This document shows, piece by piece, positions 8,623 through 17,734 of a stretch of DNA of 64,000 nt. The DNA is from Microcoleus sp. FACHB-831. Its GTDB lineage: Bacteria > Cyanobacteriota > Cyanobacteriia > Cyanobacteriales > FACHB-T130. The translations under genes and the position numbers were made by a program. Numbering within the stretch: position 1 is the stretch's first letter; every line of letters starts with the position of its first letter. The notes under the pieces are model-generated. The model did not search any database, was not told the origin of the DNA, and worked only from the letters and a program-made list of their open reading frames with translations. The stretch lies in contig NZ_JACJON010000028.1 in the NCBI RefSeq assembly GCF_014695585.1, positions 1-64,000 of the forward strand. Reading direction: 5' to 3'.

Positions 8623-10428
8623 CTACTCGTGAGTCGTGCCATCAGGCATAATTGCACCAGTTAGCTTCGCCTTTGCATCGCCTTGCCCCAGGTTTGCTCC
8701 GTTTGCTCCTTTGAGATTGGCATATTCTAGGTTGGCTCTCTCCAGTTTTGCCCCACGAACGTCTGCTCCTGTTAGGTTTGCCCAACTCAAATTTGCTCCA
8801 CTCAAATTTGCTCCACAAAGTTTTGCTTCGCTCAAATCTGCCCCACTTAGATTTCCGTAAAAGCCTACCCCAACCAAATTAACTCCAGCCAGAATAGAGC
8901 CACTGAAATTTGCATTACGAGTATTTACATCTTTCAGATTCGTTTTACGCAGGTCTGCCGCGGTTAAGTTAGCAACCTCTAAATTTGTCCGGCTCAGTTT
9001 TGCATTAAATAGGTTTGCTGCCGTTAGATCAGCACCGCTCAAGTCTGTCTCAGTTAAGTTAGTTTCGCTTAGATTTGCTTCAAGGAGTTTTGCTCTGCTT
9101 AAATTTGCCTTAGTCAGGTTGGCACCACTCAAGTTTGCTTCACTCAAGTCCGCTTCACTCAAATTTGTTGAGCTTAAATTCGCCCCACTCAGGTTTACCC
9201 CACTCAGGTTTACTCTACTTAGATTAGTGCCAGCCAAGTTAACATTTTTCAGCGATGAATCAGGAGCAATTAAGTAAGCACCTGCTTTAACAGGATCGAA
9301 ACCTGTAGGGAATATAGTTGCTTTGTTGCAAAGTGCTTGGTGAAGATTGGCACCATGAAGATTTGCTCCTTCAAGATTTGCCTCTAGCAAGTTAGCATTA
9401 CTCAAATTGGCATTACTTAGGTCTGCCCCCATCAACTTAGCTGTCTTAAGATATGACCCATCCAAGTTGGCTCCACGTAAGTTGGCTCCGCTCAGGTTTG
9501 CCCCCCATGATAGATTAGCTCGACTGAGATTAGCTCCAGCAAGATTAGCTCCAGTAAGATTAGCCTTCTGTGACAGATCCGCCTCTGTAAGGTTTGCTCC
9601 GCTTAAGTTCGCCCCGCTTAGGTCTGCACTGGGCAAATATGCACTTGTTAAGTTTGCCTTTGTGAGTTTTGCATTTGTTAGATTGACCGCACCAGTTAGT
9701 TTTGCTTTACTAAGGTTGGCATTTTCGAGATTGGCTTCGCTCAGGTTCACGCTAGATAAGTTTGCTTCACACAGTTCAGCTCTCCTCAAATTTGCCCCTC
9801 TGAGGTTTAGGTAGCTCAGGGATGTTCCACTTAAATTTGCTCCAGCTAGGTTAATCCCACAAAAGTCTCTTTCTTTCTCGTTGTAACGCCTCAAAAATTC
9901 TTCAGCACTGATAACTGGTTCTTGATTCTCGTCCTCCGCTTCATCCTCTTTCATCAGCAGCAGCATCATTCGCTCTACTTTGAATTCTTCATCCCTAGAT
10001 TCTTGATTCTCGTCCTCCGCTGCATCCCCTCTCATCAACAGCATCATCCGCTCTAGTTTGAATTCTTCATCGCTAAAGGTTGTGACTGTTCGCTCTTGTT
10101 GTTCAACTGGAACAATTTCCTCTTGCTCAGTTTCAGCAGCATCGAAATTACTATCAGCTACCTCTACCACCGATTCGTTAAACTCAGCCCTTAGTAGCGG
10201 TTCGTTCGCTTCGTGGCGCTGTTGTAAATAAGCTACTTGCTCGGATAACTGCGCGATCGCACCTTGCCAACTTTCCAAGTGCTGCAACTCAGGGCGCATC
10301 TGAAATTGTTGGCTCAGATCATCTAACTGGCGTTTCATCCGTGTAGCATATTTCGACAGAATATTTTGCCGTTCTTCTAGCTGTGAAATCCTCGAAACTA
10401 GGGACGCTAGATCCATTTGTTCAGCCAT
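8623..10428 (-). CDS. Pentapeptide-repeat protein with coiled-coil N-terminus
   Basis: A 601-residue protein. Residues 1-70 are predicted coiled coil (LASLVSRISQLEERQNILSK). Residues about 95-175 are acidic and contain a duplicated element (EEFK-ERMMLL-EDENQE, twice). From about 190 to the C-terminus lie A(N/D)LSG-type pentapeptide repeats that build a right-handed quadrilateral beta-helix, broken once near 375-400 (ATIFPTGFDPVKAGAYLI). Slips such as SQKANL, SWGANL and NGANLGQGDAKA show extra or missing residues in the five-residue register. Such proteins are abundant in cyanobacteria and mostly of unknown function; no gyrase-protection signature can be claimed. The start is ATG 10428. Confidence 0.88.
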   Translation of the reverse strand: MAEQMDLASLVSRISQLEERQNILSKYATRMKRQLDDLSQQFQMRPELQHLESWQGAIAQLSEQVAYLQQRHEANEPLLRAEFNESVVEVADSNFDAAETEQEEIVPVEQQERTVTTFSDEEFKLERMMLLMRGDAAEDENQESRDEEFKVERMMLLLMKEDEAEDENQEPVISAEEFLRRYNEKERDFCGINLAGANLSGTSLSYLNLRGANLRRAELCEANLSSVNLSEANLENANLSKAKLTGAVNLTNAKLTKANLTSAYLPSADLSGANLSGANLTEADLSQKANLTGANLAGANLSRANLSWGANLSGANLRGANLDGSYLKTAKLMGADLSNANLSNANLLEANLEGANLHGANLHQALCNKATIFPTGFDPVKAGAYLIAPDSSLKNVNLAGTNLSRVNLSGVNLSGANLSSTNLSEADLSEANLSGANLTKANLSRAKLLEANLSETNLTETDLSGADLTAANLFNAKLSRTNLEVANLTAADLRKTNLKDVNTRNANFSGSILAGVNLVGVGFYGNLSGADLSEAKLCGANLSGANLSWANLTGADVRGAKLERANLEYANLKGANGANLGQGDAKAKLTGAIMPDGTTHE

Positions 10429-10545
10429 ATTTATTAGCCTCCAGCCAACTACGCTTATTCTCTCTTATGCTGGGCGTATGGCAGGAATGATTTCTGTAAA
10501 ACTTGTGTCTAGCTTCCCAGTATGAAACTAACCAATAAAAGCGAA

Positions 10546-10573
10546 GTGCGATCGCGCTGCTACGCGATCGCAC
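10546..10573. repeat. Perfect hairpin built from two HIP1 sites
   Basis: GTGCGATCGCG and CGCGATCGCAC form a perfect 11-bp stem with loop CTGCTA. Each arm contains a HIP1 octamer (GCGATCGC). It lies between the end of the sufR-linked small gene and the start of the pentapeptide gene, both on the minus strand. It may help terminate the upstream transcript, but no T run follows. Confidence 0.6.
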
Positions 10574-10613
10574 CACCCCATAAGCTCTTACAGGCAGTAT
10601 TTGTTTGTATAAA

Positions 10614-10634
10614 CCCCGCCCTTTAGCAAGGGCG
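10614..10634 (-). terminator. Probable terminator of the sufR transcript
   Basis: On the minus strand, CGCCCTT-GCTA-AAGGGCG (10634-10617) is a perfect 7-bp stem with a 4-nt loop. It is followed by GGGGTTTATAC and begins about 10 bases after the stop codon of the small gene at 10644. The position fits a transcription terminator for sufR plus the small gene, although the T run is short. Confidence 0.55.
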
Positions 10635-10643
10635 ATCTTAGAA

Positions 10644-10916
10644 TTACCACTTCAAAAACGCGGCATCAACTCCCTGTTCTCGCTTGAGCTTTGCATCTTT
10701 CTCAAACCAAGCGATCGCCTGTTCTAGCGTTAAATCCTCAATAGCAACACCGTATTCCTGGGCGATGTGTTTCAACACCTTCAACGATGAAATTGTTAGT
10801 CTAGCTAAAAATTTTTCCTCGGTAGATAGTAAAGCTGCATCTACCTTAAGTGCTTCTTCAAATGTCAAAAATTGCGTTGATGGTTGTCCTTGTGCAGACA
10901 TAAATATTTTACTCAC
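10644..10916 (-). CDS. Small conserved-looking protein translationally coupled to sufR
   Basis: A 90-residue soluble protein (or 85 residues from the inner ATG at 10901) that I do not recognise. It is mostly helical and charged, with no Cys, no signal peptide and no membrane segment. Its GTG start (10916-10914) overlaps the TGA stop of sufR as GTGA, which implies translational coupling and shared control with the iron-sulfur regulator. The C-terminal half (IEDLTLEQAIAWFEKDAKLK) resembles short regulatory or adaptor helices but supports no function. Coupling suggests a role in Fe-S or iron homeostasis; this is inference from position only. Confidence 0.75.
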   Translation of the reverse strand: MSKIFMSAQGQPSTQFLTFEEALKVDAALLSTEEKFLARLTISSLKVLKHIAQEYGVAIEDLTLEQAIAWFEKDAKLKREQGVDAAFLKW

Positions 10917-11551
10917 TTTGCTTTAATCAAATACCCGCACCGATGCTGTCCGTCGATAATCCAGTGCGTCCGTTCTACTTTACAATCTTGCAAGGCAGCG
11001 GCAAACATTTCTAATTCATGTCCGCAAACGCTGGGAAAAGATGAGGCAACGTGGGATATTGCACAGTTATGCTCGGCCAATATAAACTGAGAATCGCTTT
11101 CTTCTATGGAATACCACTCTGCCATATAGCCTTCGGCTTTGCGGAGTTCGACGAGTTTAGCAACGCGATCGCGCAACGTCCCCCCACCCAGACGCTCTCG
11201 ATATTCCATCGCCTTGCGTTCCCAGTGCTTGCGTAAAACCGAGCTAGCTTGCTCGTAACCCAGCGTTTCTGTCAATGTGTCTAAGAAATCAACAGCAAAC
11301 TCACCGTAACGACTGGGGAAGCGATCGCGCCCCGCACGACTTAGCTTATAAACGTGCTGCGGGCGTCCCATCCCCGCTTGCACCTGTTGATATACAATTA
11401 ACCCTTCCGTCTCCAAATCCTTAAGATGGCGGCGAATCGCCTGCGGACTAACCTCCAAAACGTCTGCTAACTCAATAGCAGTAGCTTGACCTTGTTTCAG
11501 TAAATGTTGCAAGATGTCCTGCTTGGTCGAAGACTGCTGAGTGGTCGCCAT
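10913..11551 (-). CDS. sufR: Iron-sulfur cluster biosynthesis transcriptional repressor SufR
   Basis: DNA-binding repressor of the suf operon in cyanobacteria that senses Fe-S status with its own cluster. The 212-residue form has a winged helix-turn-helix (about 10-65, SPQAIRRHLKDLETEGLI) and four C-terminal cysteines at 163, 176, 190 and 205, spaced C-X12-C-X13-C-X14-C, matching the family's cluster ligand pattern. I chose ATG 11551 (MATTQQSSTK) because it matches the usual SufR start. The frame stays open to ATG 11590, which would put an operator on the start codon. It is divergent from sufB with two operators between, so autoregulation is expected. The downstream small gene overlaps by 4 bases. 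Confidence 0.95.
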   Translation of the reverse strand: MATTQQSSTKQDILQHLLKQGQATAIELADVLEVSPQAIRRHLKDLETEGLIVYQQVQAGMGRPQHVYKLSRAGRDRFPSRYGEFAVDFLDTLTETLGYEQASSVLRKHWERKAMEYRERLGGGTLRDRVAKLVELRKAEGYMAEWYSIEESDSQFILAEHNCAISHVASSFPSVCGHELEMFAAALQDCKVERTHWIIDGQHRCGYLIKAK

Positions 11552-11584
11552 CGTCATTGCCAGAAAATCCCCATTTGACTTTGA

Positions 11585-11598
11585 CAACATCCCTGTTG
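11585..11598. promoter_or_regulatory. SufR operator 1 (CAAC-N6-GTTG)
   Basis: CAAC ATCCCT GTTG is an exact match to the CAAC-N6-GTTG palindrome reported for SufR binding between sufR and sufB in Synechocystis. It lies about 35 bases upstream of the chosen sufR start, so it should mainly control sufR itself. Confidence 0.85.
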
Positions 11599-11624
11599 CT
11601 AAAATACCCTAAAATAGAGATAAG

Positions 11625-11638
11625 CAACACAGGTGTTG
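11625..11638. promoter_or_regulatory. SufR operator 2 (CAAC-N6-GTTG)
   Basis: CAAC ACAGGT GTTG is a second exact match to the SufR palindrome, centred 40 bases from operator 1 and about 95 bases before sufB. The 40-base centre spacing is close to four helical turns, so both sites face the same side of the DNA. Paired sites between divergent genes support joint repression of sufR and sufBCDS. Confidence 0.85.
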
Positions 11639-11731
11639 TTTTACTATTGTAATTGCAGTCTGCCCAGCATAGCTACTGACCGCCTGCCATCCTGAGAGAT
11701 TAGTCCACAACACGAGAGAACACGCGAATCA

Positions 11732-13171
11732 ATGAGCGCCAGCGTTAAAACCTTAGTAAATCAGCCCTATAAGTACGGCTTCATCACCGACATTGAGGCA
11801 GATATAATTCCTCGTGGACTCGACGAGGACGTTATCCGCCTGATCTCCGCCAAGAAAGAAGAACCGGAGTTCATGTTGGAATTTCGCCTCAAAGCCTACC
11901 GTCAATGGCAGAAAATGAAAGAGCCAACCTGGCCTCATGTCAAGTATCCCGCCATTGACTACCAGGACATGATCTACTACTCCGCGCCCAAGCAAAAGCC
12001 CAAACAGCTAAACAGCTTGGAAGAAGTAGATCCAACCCTGTTAGAAACTTTTGAGAAGTTAGGAATTTCCCTTTCCGAACAGAAGCGCCTCACCAACGTC
12101 GCAGTAGACGCAATTTTTGATAGCGTTTCAGTCGCCACCACATTCAAAGATAAGTTAGCAGAAAAAGGCGTAATTTTCTGTTCAATTTCCGAAGCATTGC
12201 GCGAACATCCAGAGTTAGTTAAAAAATACCTCGGCAGCGTTGTCCCAGTAGCCGATAACTATTTTGCTGCCCTCAACTCAGCCGTATTCAGCGATGGTTC
12301 CTTTGTCTACATTCCCAAAGGCACAAAATGCCCGATGGAACTATCTACATATTTCCGCATTAATAGCGGAGATACGGGACAATTTGAGCGCACCTTAATT
12401 ATCGCAGAAGAAGGCAGTTCAGTCAGCTATTTAGAAGGCTGCACCGCGCCTATGTACGACACCAACCAACTGCACGCAGCAGTTGTGGAATTAGTCGCAC
12501 TAGACAACGCCGAAATCAAATATTCGACGGTACAAAACTGGTACGCCGGAGACGAAAACGGCAAAGGCGGAATTTACAATTTTGTCACCAAGCGCGGCTT
12601 GTGCCAAGGTGTAAATTCTAAGATTTCTTGGACGCAAGTAGAAACAGGTTCAGCTATTACCTGGAAATACCCAAGTTGCGTTTTAGTAGGCGATAACTCA
12701 GTAGGTGAATTCTACTCAGTTGCCCTCACCAACCACTATCAGCAAGCCGACACCGGAACCAAGATGGTGCATATCGGCAAAAACACCCGCAGCACGATTA
12801 TTTCTAAGGGAATTTCTGCTGGTAAATCTCAAAATAGCTATCGCGGTTTGGTGAAAATCGGCCCCCAAGCCAAGGGTGCTAGGAATTATTCCCAGTGCGA
12901 CTCGATGCTGATTGGAGACAATGCCCAAGCGAATACTTTCCCATATATTCAAGTGCAGAATAACACTGGAAAAGTAGAACACGAAGCTTCTACTTCCAAA
13001 ATTGGGGAAGAACAGTTATTCTATTTTTCTCAGCGCGGCATTTCCGCAGAAGATGCTATCTCGATGATGATTAGTGGCTTCTGTAAGGATGTGTTTAATC
13101 AGCTACCGATGGAGTTTGCTGTTGAAGCTGATAGATTGCTGAGTCTGAAGTTAGAAGGAAGCGTGGGTTAA
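11732..13171 (+). CDS. sufB: Fe-S cluster assembly scaffold protein SufB
   Basis: Core scaffold of the SUF Fe-S assembly machine, forming SufB-SufC2-SufD and building [4Fe-4S] clusters, the main pathway in cyanobacteria. The 479-residue product is full length and shows the conserved beta-helix core: SYLEGCTAP (about 228-236), NFVTKRGLC (about 287-295), and a C-terminal segment with [11 protein letters not shown] and [21 protein letters not shown]. The ATG at 11732 fits family starts. It is first gene of sufBCDS, preceded by two SufR operators. Confidence 0.98.
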   Translation: MSASVKTLVNQPYKYGFITDIEADIIPRGLDEDVIRLISAKKEEPEFMLEFRLKAYRQWQKMKEPTWPHVKYPAIDYQDMIYYSAPKQKPKQLNSLEEVDPTLLETFEKLGISLSEQKRLTNVAVDAIFDSVSVATTFKDKLAEKGVIFCSISEALREHPELVKKYLGSVVPVADNYFAALNSAVFSDGSFVYIPKGTKCPMELSTYFRINSGDTGQFERTLIIAEEGSSVSYLEGCTAPMYDTNQLHAAVVELVALDNAEIKYSTVQNWYAGDENGKGGIYNFVTKRGLCQGVNSKISWTQVETGSAITWKYPSCVLVGDNSVGEFYSVALTNHYQQADTGTKMVHIGKNTRSTIISKGISAGKSQNSYRGLVKIGPQAKGARNYSQCDSMLIGDNAQANTFPYIQVQNNTGKVEHEASTSKIGEEQLFYFSQRGISAEDAISMMISGFCKDVFNQLPMEFAVEADRLLSLKLEGSVG

Positions 13172-13182
13172 CTCTCATAATT

Positions 13183-13293
13183 CTCGTTCCCAGTCTCCGG
13201 CTGGGAACGCAGACTGTGAGGCTCTGCCTCATATCTGGATATCTGGAGGCAGAGCCTCCCTAATAGCATTCCCAGGTAGAACCTGGGAACGAG
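13183..13293. repeat. MITE-like palindromic repeat between sufB and sufC
   Basis: A 111-bp element bounded by CTCGTTCCCAG (13183-13193) and its exact complement CTGGGAACGAG (13283-13293). It is nested: CCCAGTCTCCGGCTGGG forms one hairpin, GAGGCTCTGCCTC (13218-13230) pairs with GAGGCAGAGCCTC (13246-13258), and CCCAGGTAGAACCTGGG forms a third. The motif type (GTTCCCAG..CTGGGAAC with GAGGCTCTGCCTC) is widespread between cyanobacterial genes. It has no coding capacity and probably moves, or once moved, by a transposase in trans. Confidence 0.75.
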
Positions 13294-13331
13294 GGAACGC
13301 AAAGGGCGCAAAGGAATACAAGAGGAGAAAG

Positions 13332-14123
13332 ATGATTATTGAGAATAGTGAGGTCATCCTATCAGTTCGCGATCTCACGGCGGATGTTGATGGAAATCAG
13401 ATCCTTAAGGGTTTGAATTTGGAAGTTAAGGCGGGAGAAATTCACGCTATCATGGGGCCAAACGGCTCTGGAAAGAGTACGTTTTCTAAGGTTTTAGCTG
13501 GACATCCCGCCTATAAAGTTACTGGCGGCGAGATTGTTTTTCGGGGGCAAAATCTCCTGGAATTGGAACCAGAAGAACGTTCTAAGGCTGGGGTATTTTT
13601 GGCTTTCCAATATCCTCTAGAAATTCCGGGTGTCAGCAATTTAGATTTTTTGCGCGTTGCCTATAATTCCCGCCGCAAGAGTCAGGGATTAGAGGAATTG
13701 GATGTTTTTGATTTTGACGAGTTGGTGCGAGAAAAGCTGGACGTGGTAAAGATGAATCCTGCTTTTCTCAGCCGCAGCGTGAATGAAGGTTTTTCTGGTG
13801 GTGAGAAGAAGCGGAATGAAATTCTGCAAATGGCGCTACTAGAACCTAAGTTAGCAATTTTGGATGAGACTGATTCGGGGTTGGATATTGACGCTTTGAA
13901 GATTGTTTCTGGTGGCGTTAATCAGTTGGCAAAGCCTGACAATGCAACTTTGTTGATTACTCACTATCAGCGGTTGTTAGATTACATCGTTCCAGACTAC
14001 GTTCATGTTATGGAAGCTGGGCAGATTGTCACGACTGGTGGTAAGGAATTGGCGCTGGAATTAGAAGCACACGGTTATGAGTGGGTGCGGGAAGAAGAAG
14101 CGGCTGAGGTGGGTGCAATATGA
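13332..14123 (+). CDS. sufC: Fe-S cluster assembly ATPase SufC
   Basis: ABC-type ATPase that drives conformational change in the SufB-SufD scaffold. The 263-residue product has Walker [10 protein letters not shown] (42-50), the Q-loop FQYP (about 92-95), the signature FSGGEKKR (154-161), Walker B with LDETDSG (177-183) and switch His in LLITHYQR. Length is typical. The start is ATG 13332 with a strong AAGAGGAG site just upstream, which matters because a 111-bp repeat separates it from sufB. Its TGA overlaps the sufD ATG (ATGA at 14120). Confidence 0.98.
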   Translation: MIIENSEVILSVRDLTADVDGNQILKGLNLEVKAGEIHAIMGPNGSGKSTFSKVLAGHPAYKVTGGEIVFRGQNLLELEPEERSKAGVFLAFQYPLEIPGVSNLDFLRVAYNSRRKSQGLEELDVFDFDELVREKLDVVKMNPAFLSRSVNEGFSGGEKKRNEILQMALLEPKLAILDETDSGLDIDALKIVSGGVNQLAKPDNATLLITHYQRLLDYIVPDYVHVMEAGQIVTTGGKELALELEAHGYEWVREEEAAEVGAI

Positions 14124-15505
14124 GCCAAGTACGTTCTATTCCCAGTCCAGAGGAAATTGGCTTAAAGCCTGCTGCGAGTAATAGAGATGCGAAGTTGACT
14201 GAGTTGTTAACGCAGTCTCAGAGTGTACCTTTACAGATAATTGAACCAGAAATTCTTAGCTGGTTGAAAGAGTTGCGCGATCGCGCTTCTGCTTGGATAC
14301 CTAATTTCAAGTTCCCCACAACGCGGGATGAGGAATGGCGTTTTACTGACATCTCGCCTCTGTTGCAGTTGTCTTTCCAAGCTGCTAAACCTGTTGATTT
14401 GCCAGCGTCAGCAATTGAAGGGTTGGCTTTAGCAGAAGCAGCTAATAGCCGTTTAGTATTTGTGAATGGGGTTTATGCACCCGCGCTGTCATCAGTTGCT
14501 AATTTGCCGGATGGCATTTTTGTCGGTAATTTAGCTCAATTGCCCATAGTTTATCGCACTCGCATTGGCAATTATCTCGCTCAACAAGAAGGCGCAGATG
14601 ATGTGTTCACCGCGCTCAATACGGCGGGTTTAACAGATGCGGCTATAGTGTGGGTGTCGAAGAATGTTGTAGTTGAGACACCAATTCACCTGCTGTTTCT
14701 GTCTACTTTTAGCGATGCGCCGAGTGTTTCTCAACAACGCTGTTTGGTAGTTGCTGAAACTAACTCGCAAGTAACTTTGATAGAAGATTATTTGCCAGTT
14801 GGCGATTGGTGTGCGGATAAGACTCATCCGTATTTAATCAACAGCGTTACAGAAGTTTGGGCGGAAGAAAACGCGCAGATTCACCACAACCGGGTTCAAC
14901 GAGATAGTGGCGCGGCGTTTCATATTGGCAAGACTGCGATCGCGCAATCGCGCCACAGTCGTTATACGTGTACTTCTGTTAGTTTGGGCGGGAAAATATC
15001 GCGCCATAATTTAGAAGTGTCCCAGTTGGGCGAACAAACAGAAACAACGCTTAATGGTTTGACGATGATTGCAGGCGAACAAGTGGGCGATCTTCACAGC
15101 GCGATCGCGCTTACCTATCCTCACAGTATTACGCGCCAGGTGCAGAAAAATATTGTGAGCGATCGCGCTCATGCTGTTTTTAACGGTAGAGTCTTTGTTG
15201 CTAAAGCAGCACAATTGACAGATGCTGGGCAATTAAATCGTACTTTGCTGTTATCGCCCAAAGCCAGAGTCGATACCAAACCCCAACTAGAAATTATTGC
15301 CGATAACGTCAAATGCAGTCACGGTGCAACGGTTAGTCAGTTAGATGATGAGGAAGTCTTTTATCTGCAAAGTCGCGGCTTAGATAAAGCTAGCGCCCAT
15401 AACTTGCTGATTGACGCTTTTGCCATAGAAATTATCAACCAGATTCCTGTCGAATCTCTGCAAAAAAGCCTTTCTCGATGCGTGGCTTGTAGAACAATCG
15501 AATAA
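14120..15505 (+). CDS. sufD: Fe-S cluster assembly protein SufD
   Basis: SufB paralogue and partner in the SufBC2D scaffold, needed for iron entry. The 461-residue product has the divergent N-terminal helical domain (about 1-110, with [15 protein letters not shown]) and the beta-helix core ending in [19 protein letters not shown] and a helix with [17 protein letters not shown]. Its start overlaps the sufC stop (ATGA), giving translational coupling and matched dosage. The last residues (CVACRTIE) are Cys-containing, which I note without a functional claim. Confidence 0.95.
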   Translation: MSQVRSIPSPEEIGLKPAASNRDAKLTELLTQSQSVPLQIIEPEILSWLKELRDRASAWIPNFKFPTTRDEEWRFTDISPLLQLSFQAAKPVDLPASAIEGLALAEAANSRLVFVNGVYAPALSSVANLPDGIFVGNLAQLPIVYRTRIGNYLAQQEGADDVFTALNTAGLTDAAIVWVSKNVVVETPIHLLFLSTFSDAPSVSQQRCLVVAETNSQVTLIEDYLPVGDWCADKTHPYLINSVTEVWAEENAQIHHNRVQRDSGAAFHIGKTAIAQSRHSRYTCTSVSLGGKISRHNLEVSQLGEQTETTLNGLTMIAGEQVGDLHSAIALTYPHSITRQVQKNIVSDRAHAVFNGRVFVAKAAQLTDAGQLNRTLLLSPKARVDTKPQLEIIADNVKCSHGATVSQLDDEEVFYLQSRGLDKASAHNLLIDAFAIEIINQIPVESLQKSLSRCVACRTIE

Positions 15506-15508
15506 TCA

Positions 15509-15564
15509 TTCATGGTTAATAGTTCATCGTACATAGCAATGAACAATGGACTATGAACCATGAA
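15509..15564. repeat. Imperfect inverted repeat between sufD and sufS
   Basis: TTCATGGTTAATAG (15509-15522) pairs with CTATGAACCATGAA (15551-15564) with one mismatch, giving a 14-bp stem with a 28-nt loop. The region is built from ATGAAC/GTTCAT words and fills most of the sufD-sufS gap. It looks like a small palindromic repeat and may shape mRNA stability between the two genes. Confidence 0.5.
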
Positions 15565-15594
15565 CAATGAAAAATCAACCATCAGCAAATTTGT

Positions 15595-16857
15595 ATGACT
15601 ATTACCAAAGAAAGAACGCTAGCCGATAAAGTCCGTGCAGACTTCCCAATTTTGCACCAGGAAGTCAACGGCAAACCCCTAGTTTATTTGGATAATGCCG
15701 CAACATCTCAAAAACCTCTAGCGGTATTAAACAGCATTCGGGATTATTACGAAAAGTATAATTCCAACGTACATAGAGGAGTTCATACTCTCAGCGCCAA
15801 AGCTACAGATGCTTACGAAGGTGCGAGGGATAAAATTGCTGCTTTTGTGAATGCAGCTTCGCGCCAAGAAATTATTTATACTCGAAATGCCAGCGAAGCG
15901 ATTAACTTAGTCGCCTACAGTTGGGGCATGAACCATTTGCAGCGGGGTGAGGAAATAATCCTCTCTGTAATGGAACACCACAGCAACTTAATTCCCTGGC
16001 AGTTTGTGGCGCAAAAAACTGGCGCGGTGCTGAAGTTTGTTGAACTTACACCAGACGGAGCTTTTGATTTAGAACAATTTAAGACTCTGATTTCAGATAA
16101 AACAAAACTGGTTAGTACGGTTCACGTTTCTAATACTTTGGGATGTATTAATCCAGTTAAAGAAATTTGCGCGATCGCTCACCACTACGGTGCTAAAGTC
16201 TTAATAGACGCTTGCCAAAGTGCGCCCCACATGACGTTAGATGTGCAAGCGATGGACTGCGATTGGCTAGTAGCTTCTAGCCACAAAATGTGCGGTCCGA
16301 CGGGGATTGGCTTCCTTTATGGTAAGTTAGATTTGCTGCGGTCGATGCCTCCATTTTTGGGCGGTGGCGAAATGATTGCCGATGTGTTTTTAGATCGTGC
16401 AACCTATGCCGATTTGCCCCATAAATTTGAAGCGGGAACGCCATCAATTGGGGAAGCGATCGCCCTCGGTGCAGCAGTAGATTACCTAACAGCAATTGGC
16501 ATGGACAAAATCCACGCCTACGAAGCCGAATTAACAGGCCATCTGTGGGAACAATTGCAGCAAATTCCTGAAATCAAACTCTACGGGCCACAACCTGATA
16601 GTAATGGCGAAGGTAGAGCCGCATTAGCGGCTTTTACTGCTGGGGATGTCCACCCTCACGACTTGTCTACAATTTTAGACCAATCTGGAATTGCCATCCG
16701 CGCCGGACATCACTGCACTCAACCTTTACACCGTTATTTAAAAGCTCAATCTACTGCAAGAGCGAGTTTGTATTTCTACAATACCCGCGAAGAAATTGAT
16801 GTCTTCATCGCCACTTTGAAAGAAGCCATCGAATTCTTTGGCGGTATCTTTGGTTAA
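15595..16857 (+). CDS. sufS: SufS cysteine desulfurase
   Basis: Group II PLP-dependent cysteine desulfurase that supplies sulfur to SufBCD. The 420-residue product has the PLP lysine in [10 protein letters not shown] (Lys231) and the persulfide Cys in [10 protein letters not shown] (Cys374). NAATSQKP and [15 protein letters not shown] are family hallmarks. The start is ATG 15595. It is the fourth gene of the suf operon, 89 bp after sufD. No SufE or SufU sulfur acceptor lies nearby. Its 3' end and downstream hairpin are partly duplicated at 17584-17749. Confidence 0.98.
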   Translation: MTITKERTLADKVRADFPILHQEVNGKPLVYLDNAATSQKPLAVLNSIRDYYEKYNSNVHRGVHTLSAKATDAYEGARDKIAAFVNAASRQEIIYTRNASEAINLVAYSWGMNHLQRGEEIILSVMEHHSNLIPWQFVAQKTGAVLKFVELTPDGAFDLEQFKTLISDKTKLVSTVHVSNTLGCINPVKEICAIAHHYGAKVLIDACQSAPHMTLDVQAMDCDWLVASSHKMCGPTGIGFLYGKLDLLRSMPPFLGGGEMIADVFLDRATYADLPHKFEAGTPSIGEAIALGAAVDYLTAIGMDKIHAYEAELTGHLWEQLQQIPEIKLYGPQPDSNGEGRAALAAFTAGDVHPHDLSTILDQSGIAIRAGHHCTQPLHRYLKAQSTARASLYFYNTREEIDVFIATLKEAIEFFGGIFG

Positions 16858-16864
16858 TAAGTAG

Positions 16865-16881
16865 GGTGGGCAATGCCCACC
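16865..16881. repeat. GGTGGGC-AAT-GCCCACC hairpin repeat, copy 2
   Basis: A perfect 7-bp stem with a 3-nt AAT loop, located 7 bases after the sufS stop codon. It may end or stabilise the suf mRNA. It matches copies at 481-499 and 17735-17749. Confidence 0.7.
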
Positions 16882-16920
16882 TTACCCATACAAAATATTA
16901 AAAATTGAGCAAATTGTATA

Positions 16921-17553
16921 ATGATTACCACCTCAACTCCAGCCGAACAGAGAACCGTGCTAGATAATATTAGCTGGGAAACTTTTGAAGCTTTGCTGAA
17001 AGATACAGGGGAGGATAGAAAATCTCGATTTGCTTACGATAATGGCACTTTAGAAATTATGTCTCCCCTCTACGAACATGAAAATCCTAAGATTCAGTTC
17101 GATCGTTTCATATTCGCATTAGCTGAAGAACTAGAAATTGAGATTAAAAGTGCTGGTTCTATGACTCTGAAGCGACGAGCAGCAAATAGAGGAATAGAAC
17201 CAGATAATTGCTACTATATCCAAAACGAACCAGCAGTCAGAAGCAGGCAAGAACTCGATTTAGCAACCGATCCGCCGCCTGACTTAGCAATTGAAATCGA
17301 CATTACCAGCAGTTCTGTTAATAAATTTGGGATTTATTCAGCGCTAAATGTACCGGAAATTTGGAGATATAACGGGCGAATTTTGAGATTTTATCAGTTG
17401 GTAGAACTGCAATATGTTGAGTGCGATTTAAGCTGTGCATTTCCCCTAGTATCGGTAAGTGAAATGAGCGGATTTATTGAGCAAAGTAAAACCATCGGGG
17501 AAATTGCTTTGCTGAAATCATTCCGAGCTTGGGTGAGGGATAAGATAGCATAG
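16921..17553 (+). CDS. Uma2 family (DUF820) putative endonuclease
   Basis: A 210-residue member of the Uma2/DUF820 family, a PD-(D/E)XK-like nuclease group greatly expanded in cyanobacteria. Visible features are the N-terminal TWETFEALL-like helix, NGTLEIMSP with EHE (about 43-57), the central GIEPDNCYYI (about 95-104), and the core PPDLAIEIDITSSS (about 119-132), then YSALNVPEIWRY. The second acidic residue and the usual Lys of the E-x-K motif appear as EID here, so activity is uncertain. It stands between sufS and a fragment copied from the end of sufS. The start is ATG 16921. Biological role is unknown. Confidence 0.88.
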   Translation: MITTSTPAEQRTVLDNISWETFEALLKDTGEDRKSRFAYDNGTLEIMSPLYEHENPKIQFDRFIFALAEELEIEIKSAGSMTLKRRAANRGIEPDNCYYIQNEPAVRSRQELDLATDPPPDLAIEIDITSSSVNKFGIYSALNVPEIWRYNGRILRFYQLVELQYVECDLSCAFPLVSVSEMSGFIEQSKTIGEIALLKSFRAWVRDKIA

Positions 17554-17583
17554 ATTGTTGGCGATTTGACCAGACACATTTCC

Positions 17584-17691
17584 ACGCAATTTTTACACTG
17601 TTACTTGAAGGCTCAGTCTGCGGCACAGGCCAGTTTGTATTTCTACAATACGCGGTTAGAAATTGATACGTTCATCGCGTCTTTGAAGTAA
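17584..17691 (+). pseudogene. Remnant of the sufS 3' end
   Basis: The frame from 17584 reads TQFLHCYLKAQSAAQASLYF and on to YNTRLEIDTFIASLK before TAA 17689. It closely matches the SufS C-terminus ([35 protein letters not shown]). Similarity continues past the premature stop into the former coding end and the GTGGGC hairpin (17735-17749), just as after real sufS. The N-terminal 90% is absent. It therefore arose by duplication of the 3' end and flank, followed by decay, or by insertion of the Uma2 segment within a duplicated end. Confidence 0.85.
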
Positions 17692-17734
17692 GCTATCCGA
17701 GTTTTTTTGCGGGCTTTTTGGTTGATTTGGTGGC

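Noticed and set aside
9407-9814. Long open frame antisense to the pentapeptide gene (135 residues)
   Set aside because: It mirrors the pentapeptide codon pattern (repetitive FAP-LRS-like text) and is open only because the sense strand is low-complexity. Similar antisense frames over the SLBB and TamB-like genes were rejected for the same reason.
16921-17553. Uma2 gene as part of a restriction or toxin-antitoxin system
   Set aside because: No methylase, antitoxin or small partner gene is adjacent; the neighbours are sufS, a sufS remnant and parA.
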